Shown here: positions 7,853 through 15,207 of the stretch, one piece after another | Layout of the letters: each line of letters begins with the position of its first letter | Numbering within the stretch: position 1 is the first letter of the stretch | Source: Nocardioides carbamazepini | GTDB taxonomy: Bacteria > Actinomycetota > Actinomycetes > Propionibacteriales > Nocardioidaceae | Length of the DNA stretch: 64,000 nucleotides | Assembly (NCBI RefSeq): GCF_024614185.1 | Contig: NZ_JAHTLF010000025.1 | Location: 1-64,000, forward strand | Direction of reading: 5' to 3' | Program-made: the position numbers and the translations under genes | The notes under the pieces: generated by a model | The model's database searches: none | What the model was told of the DNA's origin: nothing | Seen by the model: the letters and a program-made list of their open reading frames with translations, nothing else

Positions 7853-9313
7853 ATGAGCCCGGCCATGACCACGCCCCGCCGCTGGACCGCACGTGAGCTG
7901 ATCGACCTAGTGCTCGACGATGGCTCCTACGAGTCGTGGGACGTCCCGGTCGACGTCAGCGGCCACGGCGAGGCCTACCAGGCGGAGCTGCGCGCCGCGG
8001 AGGAGAGGGCCGGCACCGACGAGTCCGTGCTCACCGGTCGCGGCACGGTGCGGGGACGACCGGTGGCGTTCGTCGTCAACGAGTTCCGGTTCCTGGCCGG
8101 CTCGATCGGCGTCGCCGCAGCGACCCGGATCGCGGCGGCCGTCCGCCGCGCGACGGCGGAGGGCCTGCCCGTGCTGGCGAGCACCTCGTCCGGCGGCACC
8201 CGCATGCAGGAGGGCACCCGCGCCTTCGTGAAGATGGTCGAGATCTCCCGGGCCCTGATGGAGCACCGCGCCGCCGGCCTGCCGTACCTCGTCCACCTGC
8301 GCCACCCCACGACCGGCGGGGTGTACGCGTCGTGGGGCTCCCTCGGCCACGTGACCGTCGCCGAGCCGGGCGCGCTCGTGGGCTTCCTCGGGCCGAAGGT
8401 CTACGAGGCGCTCAACGGCCGGCCCTTCCCGCCCGGCGTGCAGCTCGCCGAGAACCTCGCCGCGCACGGCGTGATCGACGCGGTCGTGCCCGTCGAGCAC
8501 CTGCCGGCGCTGGTCGACCACGCCCTCGGCGTGCTCGTCGACCCCGCGGAGGAGCCGACCCTGGAACGCCGTACCCCGGTCGCGGCGGGGACCCTGCTCG
8601 ACCACCCCGTCTGGGACGACATCGAGGCCACCCGCGCCGAGGGACGCGTGGGGGTCCGCGACCTGATCCGGTACGGCGCCGCCAGCACCCTGCGCCTCAA
8701 GGGCACCGACGAGGGGGAGCGCGACGACACCGTGCTCATCGCCCTCACCCGCCTCGGCGGCCGGCCGTGCGTGCTGGTCGGCCAGGACCGCTCCCGCCAG
8801 ACCCCGGCGACCCCGATGGGCCCCGGCGCGCTGCGCGAGGCGCGACGCGCGATGGAGCTCGCCGAGGAGCTGCGGCTCCCGCTCGTCACCGTCATCGACA
8901 CCCCCGGTGCCGAGCTCTCGCAGTCGGCCGAGGAGGGTGCGATGGCCGGCGAGATCGCCCGCTGCATCGCCGGCCTGGTCACCATGACCGTGCCGACGGT
9001 GTCGGTGATCCTGGGCCAGGGCTGTGGCGGCGGCGCGCTCGCCCTGCTCCCGGCGCGGACCGTCCTCGCCACCTCCCGCGGCTGGCTCTCGCCGCTGCCG
9101 CCCGAGGGGGCCAGCGTGATCGTCCACGGCGATCCGTCCCACGCCGCCGAGATGGCCGCCCACCAGAGGGTCGGCGCGCTCGACCTGCTCGCGGACGGCA
9201 ACGTGCACGGCGTCGTACCCGAGCGGGACGACGACACGGCCGAGACGCTCGCGCGTGCCGTGGTGGCGGAGATCGCCGCTCGTCTCGCCGACCCGGCGCA
9301 GATTGAACTCTGA
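7853..9313 (+). CDS. Fused acyl-CoA carboxylase carboxyltransferase (AccD-AccA type)
   Basis: Transfers carboxyl from carboxybiotin to acetyl-CoA or a similar acyl-CoA. The N-terminal half is the beta-type crotonase fold (SGGTRMQEG near residue 118). The C-terminal half is the alpha type (DTPGAELSQSAEEG and GQGCGGGALALLP). Both halves in one 486-residue chain form the fused carboxyltransferase. It lacks the N-terminal zinc finger of E. coli AccD. No biotin carboxylase or carrier gene is nearby, so partners must be encoded elsewhere. TTGGAT (7840-7845) seven bases before the ATG suggests leaderless expression. The last codons (DPAQIEL) lie inside the first unit of the repeat array below. Confidence 0.88.
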   Translation: MSPAMTTPRRWTARELIDLVLDDGSYESWDVPVDVSGHGEAYQAELRAAEERAGTDESVLTGRGTVRGRPVAFVVNEFRFLAGSIGVAAATRIAAAVRRATAEGLPVLASTSSGGTRMQEGTRAFVKMVEISRALMEHRAAGLPYLVHLRHPTTGGVYASWGSLGHVTVAEPGALVGFLGPKVYEALNGRPFPPGVQLAENLAAHGVIDAVVPVEHLPALVDHALGVLVDPAEEPTLERRTPVAAGTLLDHPVWDDIEATRAEGRVGVRDLIRYGAASTLRLKGTDEGERDDTVLIALTRLGGRPCVLVGQDRSRQTPATPMGPGALREARRAMELAEELRLPLVTVIDTPGAELSQSAEEGAMAGEIARCIAGLVTMTVPTVSVILGQGCGGGALALLPARTVLATSRGWLSPLPPEGASVIVHGDPSHAAEMAAHQRVGALDLLADGNVHGVVPERDDDTAETLARAVVAEIAARLADPAQIEL

Positions 9314-9432
9314 TCGTCGCTGACCCGGCGCAGATTGAGTCCCGGTGCATTCAATCTGAGCCGGGTCGGCGTGTTGAGCTGCTAAGTCTGAGCCGGGTCG
9401 GCGTGTTGAGCTGTTAAGTCTGAGCCGGGTCG
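9290..9432. repeat. 32-bp palindromic repeat array
   Basis: Five copies of a GACCCGGC...CAGATTGA-type unit at a 32-bp period. Two copies are in one orientation (starting 9290 and 9322) and three in the opposite (starting 9351, 9383 and 9415), so the array folds around position 9345. The first copy is the last codons of the carboxyltransferase gene, so the gene end and the repeat have merged. The inverted arms can form a long hairpin and probably act as a terminator between this gene and the convergent isomerase gene. Confidence 0.75.
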
Positions 9433-9436
9433 GCGC

Positions 9437-9811
9437 TCAGCTGACGACCATGTCCTCGCCCGACCAGAACGCCCGCATGCTGGTGATCCGGCCGTCGTCG
9501 TCGAACGTCATCACGTCGATCGGGGCGAGGGTGAAGGTCTGGTCGCCGGCCTTCGTGGCCAGCTCGAAGGAGAACGCCGCCTCGTTGCCGGCGACCCGGG
9601 CGAAGAGCAGGCGCCCGGACTGCTCGAGGCCGTCGAGAGCGGCGTAGAACTCGGCGATCTGGTCGCGGGTCGTGCGCACCTCCGAGCCGACCGGGTCCTC
9701 GACGGTGGCGCCCTCGGCGTAGAGCGCGACGACATCGGCGGAGGAGCCGGTGGCGACGAGGTCGACGTAGGTCTGGATGGTCTCGAGGATGGTCTCGCGG
9801 CTGGCGCCCAT
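9437..9811 (-). CDS. Steroid delta-isomerase (ketosteroid isomerase) homologue
   Basis: A 124-residue SnoaL-fold protein. Known from the family: ketosteroid isomerase moves the C5-C6 double bond of 3-oxo-5-ene steroids to C4-C5, using a general base Asp, with a Tyr and an Asp that stabilise the dienolate. All three are in place: Tyr15 (in QTYVDLV), Asp39 (in ATVEDPVGSE) and Asp99 (in LAPIDVMTF). The surrounding words (VEDPVGSE, NEAAF.F, API) are those of true isomerases rather than generic SnoaL proteins. The AGGAG binding site is well placed. No other steroid gene is adjacent, but a KstR-like operator lies at its promoter. Confidence 0.82.
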   Translation of the reverse strand: MGASRETILETIQTYVDLVATGSSADVVALYAEGATVEDPVGSEVRTTRDQIAEFYAALDGLEQSGRLLFARVAGNEAAFSFELATKAGDQTFTLAPIDVMTFDDDGRITSMRAFWSGEDMVVS

Positions 9812-9842
9812 GACGGCTCCTTGGGTTGGGGTGCGACGGAAG

Positions 9843-9856
9843 TAGAACGTGTTCTC
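9843..9856. promoter_or_regulatory. KstR-like operator at the isomerase promoter
   Basis: TAGAACGTGTTCTC matches TNNAACNNGTTNNA, the KstR cholesterol-regulon motif known from mycobacteria, at every fixed base but the last. It lies just past the predicted RNA start of the isomerase gene. That promoter has -35 TTACCA (9894-9889) and -10 TAGATT (9871-9866) on the minus strand with a 17-bp spacer. This is where a repressor would block transcription. Confidence 0.6.
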
Positions 9857-9891
9857 GTTGGGCCGAATCTATCCCCAAGGTCGCGTTTTGG

Positions 9892-9897
9892 TAACGT
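9892..9897 (+). promoter_or_regulatory. Predicted -10 element of purA
   Basis: TAACGT, giving a leader of about 120 bases before purA. It overlaps the -35 of the divergent isomerase promoter, so the two promoters may compete. Confidence 0.35.
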
Positions 9898-9909
9898 GAC
9901 GCCGCAAGA

Positions 9910-10009
9910 GCCCCGGTCCTTGCCGGGGCTTCCTGCTTGTCCGACACCAGCAAGAGAACAAGTGGTGCGTTGAGCAGCCGTCCTCACGGGCGGAGGGACT
10001 CCGTCCGTG
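9910..10009 (+). promoter_or_regulatory. Structured purA leader with two hairpins
   Basis: Hairpin 1 (9910-9929) is GCCCCGG, a six-base loop, then CCGGGGC. Hairpin 2 (9985-10009) is CACGGGCGGAG, three bases, then CTCCGTCCGTG, with one G-T pair. It ends just before the GAAGGAG binding site of purA. No known purine riboswitch aptamer is visible. The second hairpin could limit access to the binding site. Confidence 0.4.
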
Positions 10010-10025
10010 CGAAGGAGCAACCAAG

Positions 10026-11324
10026 ATGCCTGCAATCGTGATCGTCGGAGCCCAGTGGGGCGACGAGGGCAAAGGCAAGGCCACCGACCACCTCGGCAGC
10101 CAGGTCGACTACGTCGTCAAGTTCAACGGCGGCAACAACGCCGGCCACACGGTCGTGATTCGCCAAGAGAATGGGGATGTTGAGAAGTACGCCCTCCACC
10201 TCCTGCCCAGCGGGATCCTCACGCCCGGCTGCACGCCGGTCATCGGCAACGGCGTCGTCGTCGACATCGACGTCCTGTTCCAGGAGATCGACGGCCTCGA
10301 GGCCCGCGGCATCGACACGTCGTCGCTCAAGCTGAGTGCCAACGCGCACGTCATCGCCGACTACAACCGCACTCTCGACAAGGTCACCGAGCGCTTCCTC
10401 GGCTCCCGCAAGATCGGTACGACGGGCCGCGGCATCGGCCCGACCTACGCCGACAAGATGAACCGGATCGGCATCCGGGTCCAGGACCTGTTCGACGAGA
10501 AGATCCTCACCCAGAAGGTCGAAGGCGCCCTCGAGCTCAAGAGCCAGATCCTCACCAAGATCTACAACCGTCGCGCCCCCTCGGTCGAGCAGACGGTCGA
10601 GGAGCTGCGCAGCCACGCGGACCGGCTGGCACCGTACGTCTGCGACACGGGGCTGCTGCTCAGCCAGGCCCTCGACCGCGGCGACGTGGTGTTGATGGAG
10701 GCCGGTCAGGCCACCCTCCTCGACGTCGACCACGGCACCTACCCGTTCGTGACCTCCAGCAGCGCGGTCTCGGCCGGTGCCTGCACCGGCACCGGCATCC
10801 CGCCGACCCGGATCGACCAGGTCATCGCGATCGCCAAGGCCTACACGACCCGCGTCGGCGAGGGGCCGTTCCCGACCGAGCTGCACGACGACAACGGCGA
10901 GTTCCTGCGCAAGGCCGGCTGGGAGTACGGGACCACCACCGGCCGCCCGCGCCGCTGCGGGTGGATGGACACCGTGATCACCCGCTACGCCGCGCGCGTC
11001 AACGGCGTCACCGACTTCGTGCTCACCAAGCTCGACACCCTCACCGGGCTCGCGGAGCTCCCCGTCTGCGTCGCCTACGACGTCGACGGGGTCCGCCACG
11101 ACGAGATGCCGGTCAACCAGACCGACTTCCACCATGCCGTCCCGATCTACGAGAACCTCCCGGGCTGGACCGAGGACATCTCCGGCTGCCGCAGCTTCGA
11201 GGAGCTGCCGAAGGCCGCCCGGGACTACGTGGAGTACGTCGAGGCGCGCTCCGGTGCGCGGATCTCGGTCGTCGGCGTCGGCCCCGAGCGCGAGCAGGCG
11301 GTCGTGCGGCACCCGCTGCGCTGA
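10026..11324 (+). CDS. purA: Adenylosuccinate synthetase
   Basis: Couples IMP and aspartate with GTP hydrolysis to make adenylosuccinate, the first step from IMP to AMP. The N-terminal GAQWGDEGKGK loop (residues 8-18), FNGGNNAGHT and GTTGRGIGP are the signatures of the family, and the 432-residue length is typical. A GAAGGAG binding site precedes the ATG. purB, which does the next step, lies about 8 kb downstream and is separately transcribed. Confidence 0.97.
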   Translation: MPAIVIVGAQWGDEGKGKATDHLGSQVDYVVKFNGGNNAGHTVVIRQENGDVEKYALHLLPSGILTPGCTPVIGNGVVVDIDVLFQEIDGLEARGIDTSSLKLSANAHVIADYNRTLDKVTERFLGSRKIGTTGRGIGPTYADKMNRIGIRVQDLFDEKILTQKVEGALELKSQILTKIYNRRAPSVEQTVEELRSHADRLAPYVCDTGLLLSQALDRGDVVLMEAGQATLLDVDHGTYPFVTSSSAVSAGACTGTGIPPTRIDQVIAIAKAYTTRVGEGPFPTELHDDNGEFLRKAGWEYGTTTGRPRRCGWMDTVITRYAARVNGVTDFVLTKLDTLTGLAELPVCVAYDVDGVRHDEMPVNQTDFHHAVPIYENLPGWTEDISGCRSFEELPKAARDYVEYVEARSGARISVVGVGPEREQAVVRHPLR

Positions 11325-11356
11325 TCCCGCTGATCCCGCTGATCCCGCTGATCCCG
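11321..11356 (+). repeat. Four tandem 9-bp repeats at the purA stop
   Basis: CTGATCCCG is repeated four times, and the first copy contains the purA stop codon. Expansion by slippage here cannot change the protein. Confidence 0.8.
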
Positions 11357-11358
11357 CC

Positions 11359-11392
11359 GGTCTCGTCGGGCGCGAGCGCGCCCGACGAGACC
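11359..11392. terminator. Bidirectional terminator hairpin
   Basis: A perfect 16-bp stem: GGTCTCGTCGGGCGCG, two bases, and its exact complement. It sits between the convergent purA and protein kinase genes. There is no T-tract, which is normal for GC-rich actinobacterial terminators. Confidence 0.75.
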
Positions 11393-11393
11393 G

Positions 11394-13574
11394 TCAGTCG
11401 ACGAGATCGAACCCGTCGTCGCACTCCGGCGCGCAGTCCAGGCCGCCCCAGGGCTGCGGGTCACCGAACGACGAGCCGTCGGAGAGCTGCACGAACAAGA
11501 TGAGCTCGTCGTCCGGCGCGCCCGTGTTGGCGGCGTAGCGGAGCTCGACCAGGTCGGCGTCGCCGTCCCCGTCGACATCGCTCAGCGCGCTGCCCGCGAC
11601 ACCGCTGTCGTACAGGTGCTTGCGGGCCTCGTCGATGCTGCGCCGGGTCCGGTGCCACCGGGTGCGGGGCTGGAAGGAGTCGTCGGCGACCTCGTAGACG
11701 AAGATCACCCGGCCGGCCGCGTTGGGGGCGACGAGCTCGTCGGCACCGTCGCCGTCGACGTCGCCGACGAGCCAGGTGACCAGGAGCGGGTCGACGGCGG
11801 CACCGCCGAGCACCTTCTCGGCGACCGTGACCAGCCGCTCGCCCTCGGGGCGCAGCAGGCGCATGTGGTCGGCGTTCTGCGCGTCCGTGCCGAAGACGAT
11901 CAGCTCGTCCCGACCGTCGCCGTCGAGGTCGCCGGCGATCGGGAGGCTGTCGGAGAGCTCGGAGGAGTACCACTGGGTCGGCGCCGCGAACCCGCGGTCC
12001 TCGGCCAGCGCGACGTGCAGTCCGTCGAGCTCGTCGGAGGTGTCGCCGTAGAGGATCAGGTCGTCCTTGCCGTCGCCGTCGACGTCGCCCGCGGCCGCGT
12101 TGTAGTCCTTGATGTCGAACGCTGGGTCGAGCTCGAGCTCCGTCGTCCAGGGCTCGCTGTCGCCGGGGACCACCGCGACGGTCAGCCGGTCGTCCTCCTC
12201 GTCGAGCCACACCACGTCGGTGACCCGGTCCCCGTCGACGTCGGCGAGCTGGGGACGACCGACGCCCGCGCTCGCCCGCTGCGGCGAGCCGAACTGCAGG
12301 CCGGACGACGGAACCGTCCAGATGGAGAGCGGGTTGAGCGCCTCGAAGCGCGTCTGGTGGATCAGTACGTCGCCGTACTCGTCGCCCGTGAGCTCGCCGG
12401 CCACGATGGGGGCCGGGTCGGGCTCCTCCTTCGTCGCGCCGGCAGGGTCGTCGTCGCGGACCACCAGCCAGCCGGTGACGCCGGCGACGAGGGCCAGGAC
12501 CACGGTCCCGGCCACGGCGAGCGGCCAGCGCCGACGCTTGGCCGGCTTGCCCGGTGTCCCCGGTGTCCCCGGTGTCCCCGGTGTCCCCGGTGTCCCCGGT
12601 GTGCCCGGTGCGGACGGCGGTGGCAAGGCGGGCGGCGGCGGGGGAGGAGGTGGCGCGATCGGCGGGACGGATCCGGTGCGGAGAACCGTCGGTCCCGGTG
12701 GGGCCGCCGGCAGTCCCTCGAGGGTGTCCGCCGGCGCGCTCGCGGCGAGCCGCTCGAGGTCCTCCCGCAGCGAGGCCGCGTCGGCGTAGCGGTGCGCCGG
12801 GTCCTTGGCCAGCGCCCGGCCGATCACCGTGTTGAGGTCGGCGGTGAAGGCGGAGTCGCCGGCCAGCTGCGGCACCGGCGCCTGCTGGTGGGCGAGCGCG
12901 ACCTGCATGTCGCTGCCCTGGTAGGGCTCGTGCCCGGTCAGGCACGCCCACAGCACGCAGCCCAGGGCGTAGACATCGCTCGACGGCGTCGCCGGCAGCC
13001 CCTCCGTGCGCTCGGGCGAGAGGTACGACCAGGTGCCGGCGACCATGCCCGCCGCGGTCGACGCGGGGCTGTCGATCCCGTCGGCGCGGGCGATGCCGAA
13101 GTCGCACAGGTAGGCATGCTGGTCGGCCGTGCCGGGATCGCGGATCAGCACGTTGGACGGCTTCACGTCGCGGTGGACCACGCCGACCCGGTGGGCGTCG
13201 GCCAGGCCGCGGGCCAGCTGGGCGCACAGTCGCAGTGCCTGCCGGGCGGGCAGCGCCCCGTGCTCACGCAGCCAGCTCCACAGGTCACGGCCGTCGACGT
13301 ACTGGGTGACGATGTACGGCGTCCCGTCGACCTCGTCGTGGTCGTGGATCGCGATGACGTGGGGGGAGTCGAGCCGGGCCAGCGCCGCCGCCTCGGCCTG
13401 GAAGCGCTGGCGGAACTCCGGGGACCGGGCGAGCGTGCCGGTGATCACCTTGAGGGCGACGGTGCGCTGCAGCCGCGGATCGGTCGCCGCGAAGACGACG
13501 CCCATGCCGCCCTGGCCGAGGACCCGATCCAGCTGGTAGCGGCCGAACTGCTCGCCGACGCTGGGCACACGCAT
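11394..13574 (-). CDS. Membrane Ser/Thr protein kinase with extracellular FG-GAP repeats
   Basis: A PknB-type receptor kinase with an unusual sensor. Residues 12-280 are the cytoplasmic kinase domain: GQGGMG loop (20-25), Lys42, HRD at 134-136 (Asp136), DFG Asp158 and SPE near 186. A Pro-rich linker with six GTP tripeptides follows, then one membrane helix (about 351-372). The outside part (about 390-726) has at least six calcium-binding-like repeats of the form DVDGDGxDDL, typical of FG-GAP/VCBS propellers. Most actinobacterial receptor kinases carry PASTA or NHL domains, so an FG-GAP sensor is less usual. A GGGGGAG binding site precedes the ATG. Ligand and targets are unknown. Confidence 0.9.
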   Translation of the reverse strand: MRVPSVGEQFGRYQLDRVLGQGGMGVVFAATDPRLQRTVALKVITGTLARSPEFRQRFQAEAAALARLDSPHVIAIHDHDEVDGTPYIVTQYVDGRDLWSWLREHGALPARQALRLCAQLARGLADAHRVGVVHRDVKPSNVLIRDPGTADQHAYLCDFGIARADGIDSPASTAAGMVAGTWSYLSPERTEGLPATPSSDVYALGCVLWACLTGHEPYQGSDMQVALAHQQAPVPQLAGDSAFTADLNTVIGRALAKDPAHRYADAASLREDLERLAASAPADTLEGLPAAPPGPTVLRTGSVPPIAPPPPPPPPALPPPSAPGTPGTPGTPGTPGTPGTPGKPAKRRRWPLAVAGTVVLALVAGVTGWLVVRDDDPAGATKEEPDPAPIVAGELTGDEYGDVLIHQTRFEALNPLSIWTVPSSGLQFGSPQRASAGVGRPQLADVDGDRVTDVVWLDEEDDRLTVAVVPGDSEPWTTELELDPAFDIKDYNAAAGDVDGDGKDDLILYGDTSDELDGLHVALAEDRGFAAPTQWYSSELSDSLPIAGDLDGDGRDELIVFGTDAQNADHMRLLRPEGERLVTVAEKVLGGAAVDPLLVTWLVGDVDGDGADELVAPNAAGRVIFVYEVADDSFQPRTRWHRTRRSIDEARKHLYDSGVAGSALSDVDGDGDADLVELRYAANTGAPDDELILFVQLSDGSSFGDPQPWGGLDCAPECDDGFDLVD
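12553..12606 (-). repeat. Six in-frame 9-bp repeats (GTP linker) in the kinase gene
   Basis: GGTGTCCCC, plus-strand reading, occurs five times and then GGTGTGCCC. It encodes Gly-Thr-Pro x6 between the kinase domain and the membrane helix. The near identity at DNA level points to recent slippage, so the linker length may vary between strains. Confidence 0.85.
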
Positions 13575-13618
13575 GAAGGAACTCCCCCGAGTTGAGTGTC
13601 AGACGGGGCCAGTGTGCC

Positions 13619-14185
13619 TCAGTCGAGCCCGGTCACACCTCGCGCCGTCGCCCGGAAGTCCGCCGCGACGTCGCGGCCGTCGAGGTAGTTGCCGACCAAC
13701 ATCGCGTCCCGCAGCAGCACGAGCGAGGCGGCCGTCGCCGCAGGGTCGGGTGCGCCGGCGGCGGCCGCCAGGTCCGTGAGTGTGGCCCGGAACCAGTCGC
13801 GGTGGCGTCGTACGACGGCCCGCACCGGCCCCGCGGCGTCGGGGAACTCCGCGCTGGCATTGATGAACGGGCAGCCCCGGGTGTGCAGCCGGGTGGCGTC
13901 GTCGGCGACACCGTCGATGACGAGGGCGAGCAGGTCGCGGGGCGTCGCCTCCGCCGCCGAGGCCTGCTCGGCGGCGGCCGCGAACAGGCCGCGGATCGCC
14001 GCGTCCTCGTGCTCGAGGTAGGCGACGACGAGCGCCTCTTTGCCCGGGAAGTGGCGGTACATGGTGGCTCGGGTGACTCCGGCCTCGGCCAGGACGCGGT
14101 CGACCCCCACGCCCCGGATGCCCTCCGCATAGAAGAGCCGGGTAGCCGTGCGCAGCAGGCGCTCGCGGGGCTCGGAGACCTTCAC
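13619..14185 (-). CDS. TetR-family transcriptional regulator
   Basis: A 188-residue repressor-type protein with an N-terminal helix-turn-helix (RERLLRTATRLFYAEGIRG, then VTRATMYRHFPGKEALV) and an all-alpha ligand domain. I place the start at GTG 14185 because TAGGAT (14198-14193, minus strand) ends seven bases before it. The longer open frame to 14251 would run through that promoter. It is divergent from the alpha/beta hydrolase gene, the usual arrangement of a TetR repressor and its target, so it probably controls both. The inducer is unknown. Confidence 0.88.
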   Translation of the reverse strand: MKVSEPRERLLRTATRLFYAEGIRGVGVDRVLAEAGVTRATMYRHFPGKEALVVAYLEHEDAAIRGLFAAAAEQASAAEATPRDLLALVIDGVADDATRLHTRGCPFINASAEFPDAAGPVRAVVRRHRDWFRATLTDLAAAAGAPDPAATAASLVLLRDAMLVGNYLDGRDVAADFRATARGVTGLD

Positions 14186-14192
14186 GGTCCCG

Positions 14193-14302
14193 ATCCTACG
14201 AATTCCGCCCTTGACGGAATGCATCGCGTGCCTCCACAGTTGAGTCATCAAAGAGAACGAACGGTCTATCTACCAGTATGGACCTCGACACCAGGAGACG
14301 CC
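14193..14302. promoter_or_regulatory. Divergent tetR/hydrolase control region
   Basis: Holds the leaderless tetR -10 (TAGGAT, minus strand 14198-14193), a TTGACG box (14211-14216) and the sequence AGAGAACGAACGGTCTATCT (14252-14271), the likely repressor site. An AGGAGA binding site precedes the hydrolase ATG. I could not find a clean palindrome. Confidence 0.4.
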
Positions 14303-15175
14303 ATGAACGCCAGCGCCAGCACAAGTACCGTCACCGCCCGCGAGGCCGCCGAGGTCCGCGCCGCCAACGCGTCCGGCCGCCAGCCGGTCGTCTTCGTCCA
14401 CGGCCTCTGGCTGCTGCACGGCAGCTGGGACGCGTGGAAGGCCTACGTCGAGGAGCGCGGGTACGCCGCAGTCGCGGTCGACTGGCCCGGCGACGAGGCG
14501 AGCGTCGAGGCCGCGCACGCCAACCGCGGCTCGCTGGCCGGCACGTCGGTCCGCGACGTCGCCGACCACGTACAGGAGGTGATCGATGGCCTGGAGCGCA
14601 AGCCGATCGTCATCGGCCACTCGTTCGGCGGCCTGCTCGTCCAGATCGTCGCCGGTCGTGGTCTGGCCGCCGGCACGGTGAGCATCGACCCGGCCCCGAC
14701 CCAGGGTGTGCTGCCGCTGCCGTACTCCTCGCTCAAGGGCGCCTTCCCGGTCCTCGGCAATCCGCTCAACTACGGCCGGACGGTCACCCTCACCTTCGAC
14801 GAGTTCCGGTTCGGCTTCGCCAACGCGGTGTCCGAGGAGGAGGCTCGCGAGCTCTACGCGACCTTCCACACCCCGGCGCCCGGCCGCCCGCTCTTCCAGG
14901 CGGCTACGGCGAACTTCAACCCCTGGGCGAAGACCCAGGCCGCCAAGAAGGGCGCCGATCGCGGCCCGCTGCTCGTGGTGACCGGAGAGAAGGACAACAT
15001 CGTGCCCTTCGCGATGGCCAACGCGGCGTACAAGAAGCAGCGCAAGAACCAGCACCACGCCACCGAGATCGTCGAGATCCCCGGCGTCGGCCACTCGCTG
15101 GTGATCGACAGCCACTGGCAGGAGGTCGCCGACGCCGCGCTGGACTTCCTGTCCCGCAACGGACTCGGCGCCTGA
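14303..15175 (+). CDS. Alpha/beta hydrolase
   Basis: A 290-residue serine hydrolase-like protein with the full catalytic set: nucleophile Ser in GHSFGG (near residue 113), acid Asp in TGEKDNIVP (near 239) and His in GVGHSLV (near 269). The oxyanion loop is HGLW. No signal peptide is visible, so it is probably cytoplasmic. The start is the ATG behind AGGAGACGCC. The paired TetR gene suggests induction by a small molecule the enzyme may detoxify or use. The substrate is unknown. Confidence 0.85.
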   Translation: MNASASTSTVTAREAAEVRAANASGRQPVVFVHGLWLLHGSWDAWKAYVEERGYAAVAVDWPGDEASVEAAHANRGSLAGTSVRDVADHVQEVIDGLERKPIVIGHSFGGLLVQIVAGRGLAAGTVSIDPAPTQGVLPLPYSSLKGAFPVLGNPLNYGRTVTLTFDEFRFGFANAVSEEEARELYATFHTPAPGRPLFQAATANFNPWAKTQAAKKGADRGPLLVVTGEKDNIVPFAMANAAYKKQRKNQHHATEIVEIPGVGHSLVIDSHWQEVADAALDFLSRNGLGA

Positions 15176-15207
15176 CCCGACCCTTCGCCCGAATAGGATC
15201 GACCTCC

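Noticed and set aside
9290..9432. 32-bp periodic repeats as a possible CRISPR
   Set aside because: There are no unique spacers; units abut and switch orientation, as in REP-type repeats.
9898..10025. Purine or lysine riboswitch upstream of purA or lysS
   Set aside because: No conserved aptamer core can be seen; lysS has no leader at all.
12553..12606. Tandem repeats as a possible CRISPR
   Set aside because: Units are 9 bp, in frame and without spacers; they code for a GTP linker.
14186..14251. Longer TetR start at 14251
   Set aside because: The added 22 residues run through the -10 box and match no TetR N-terminus.
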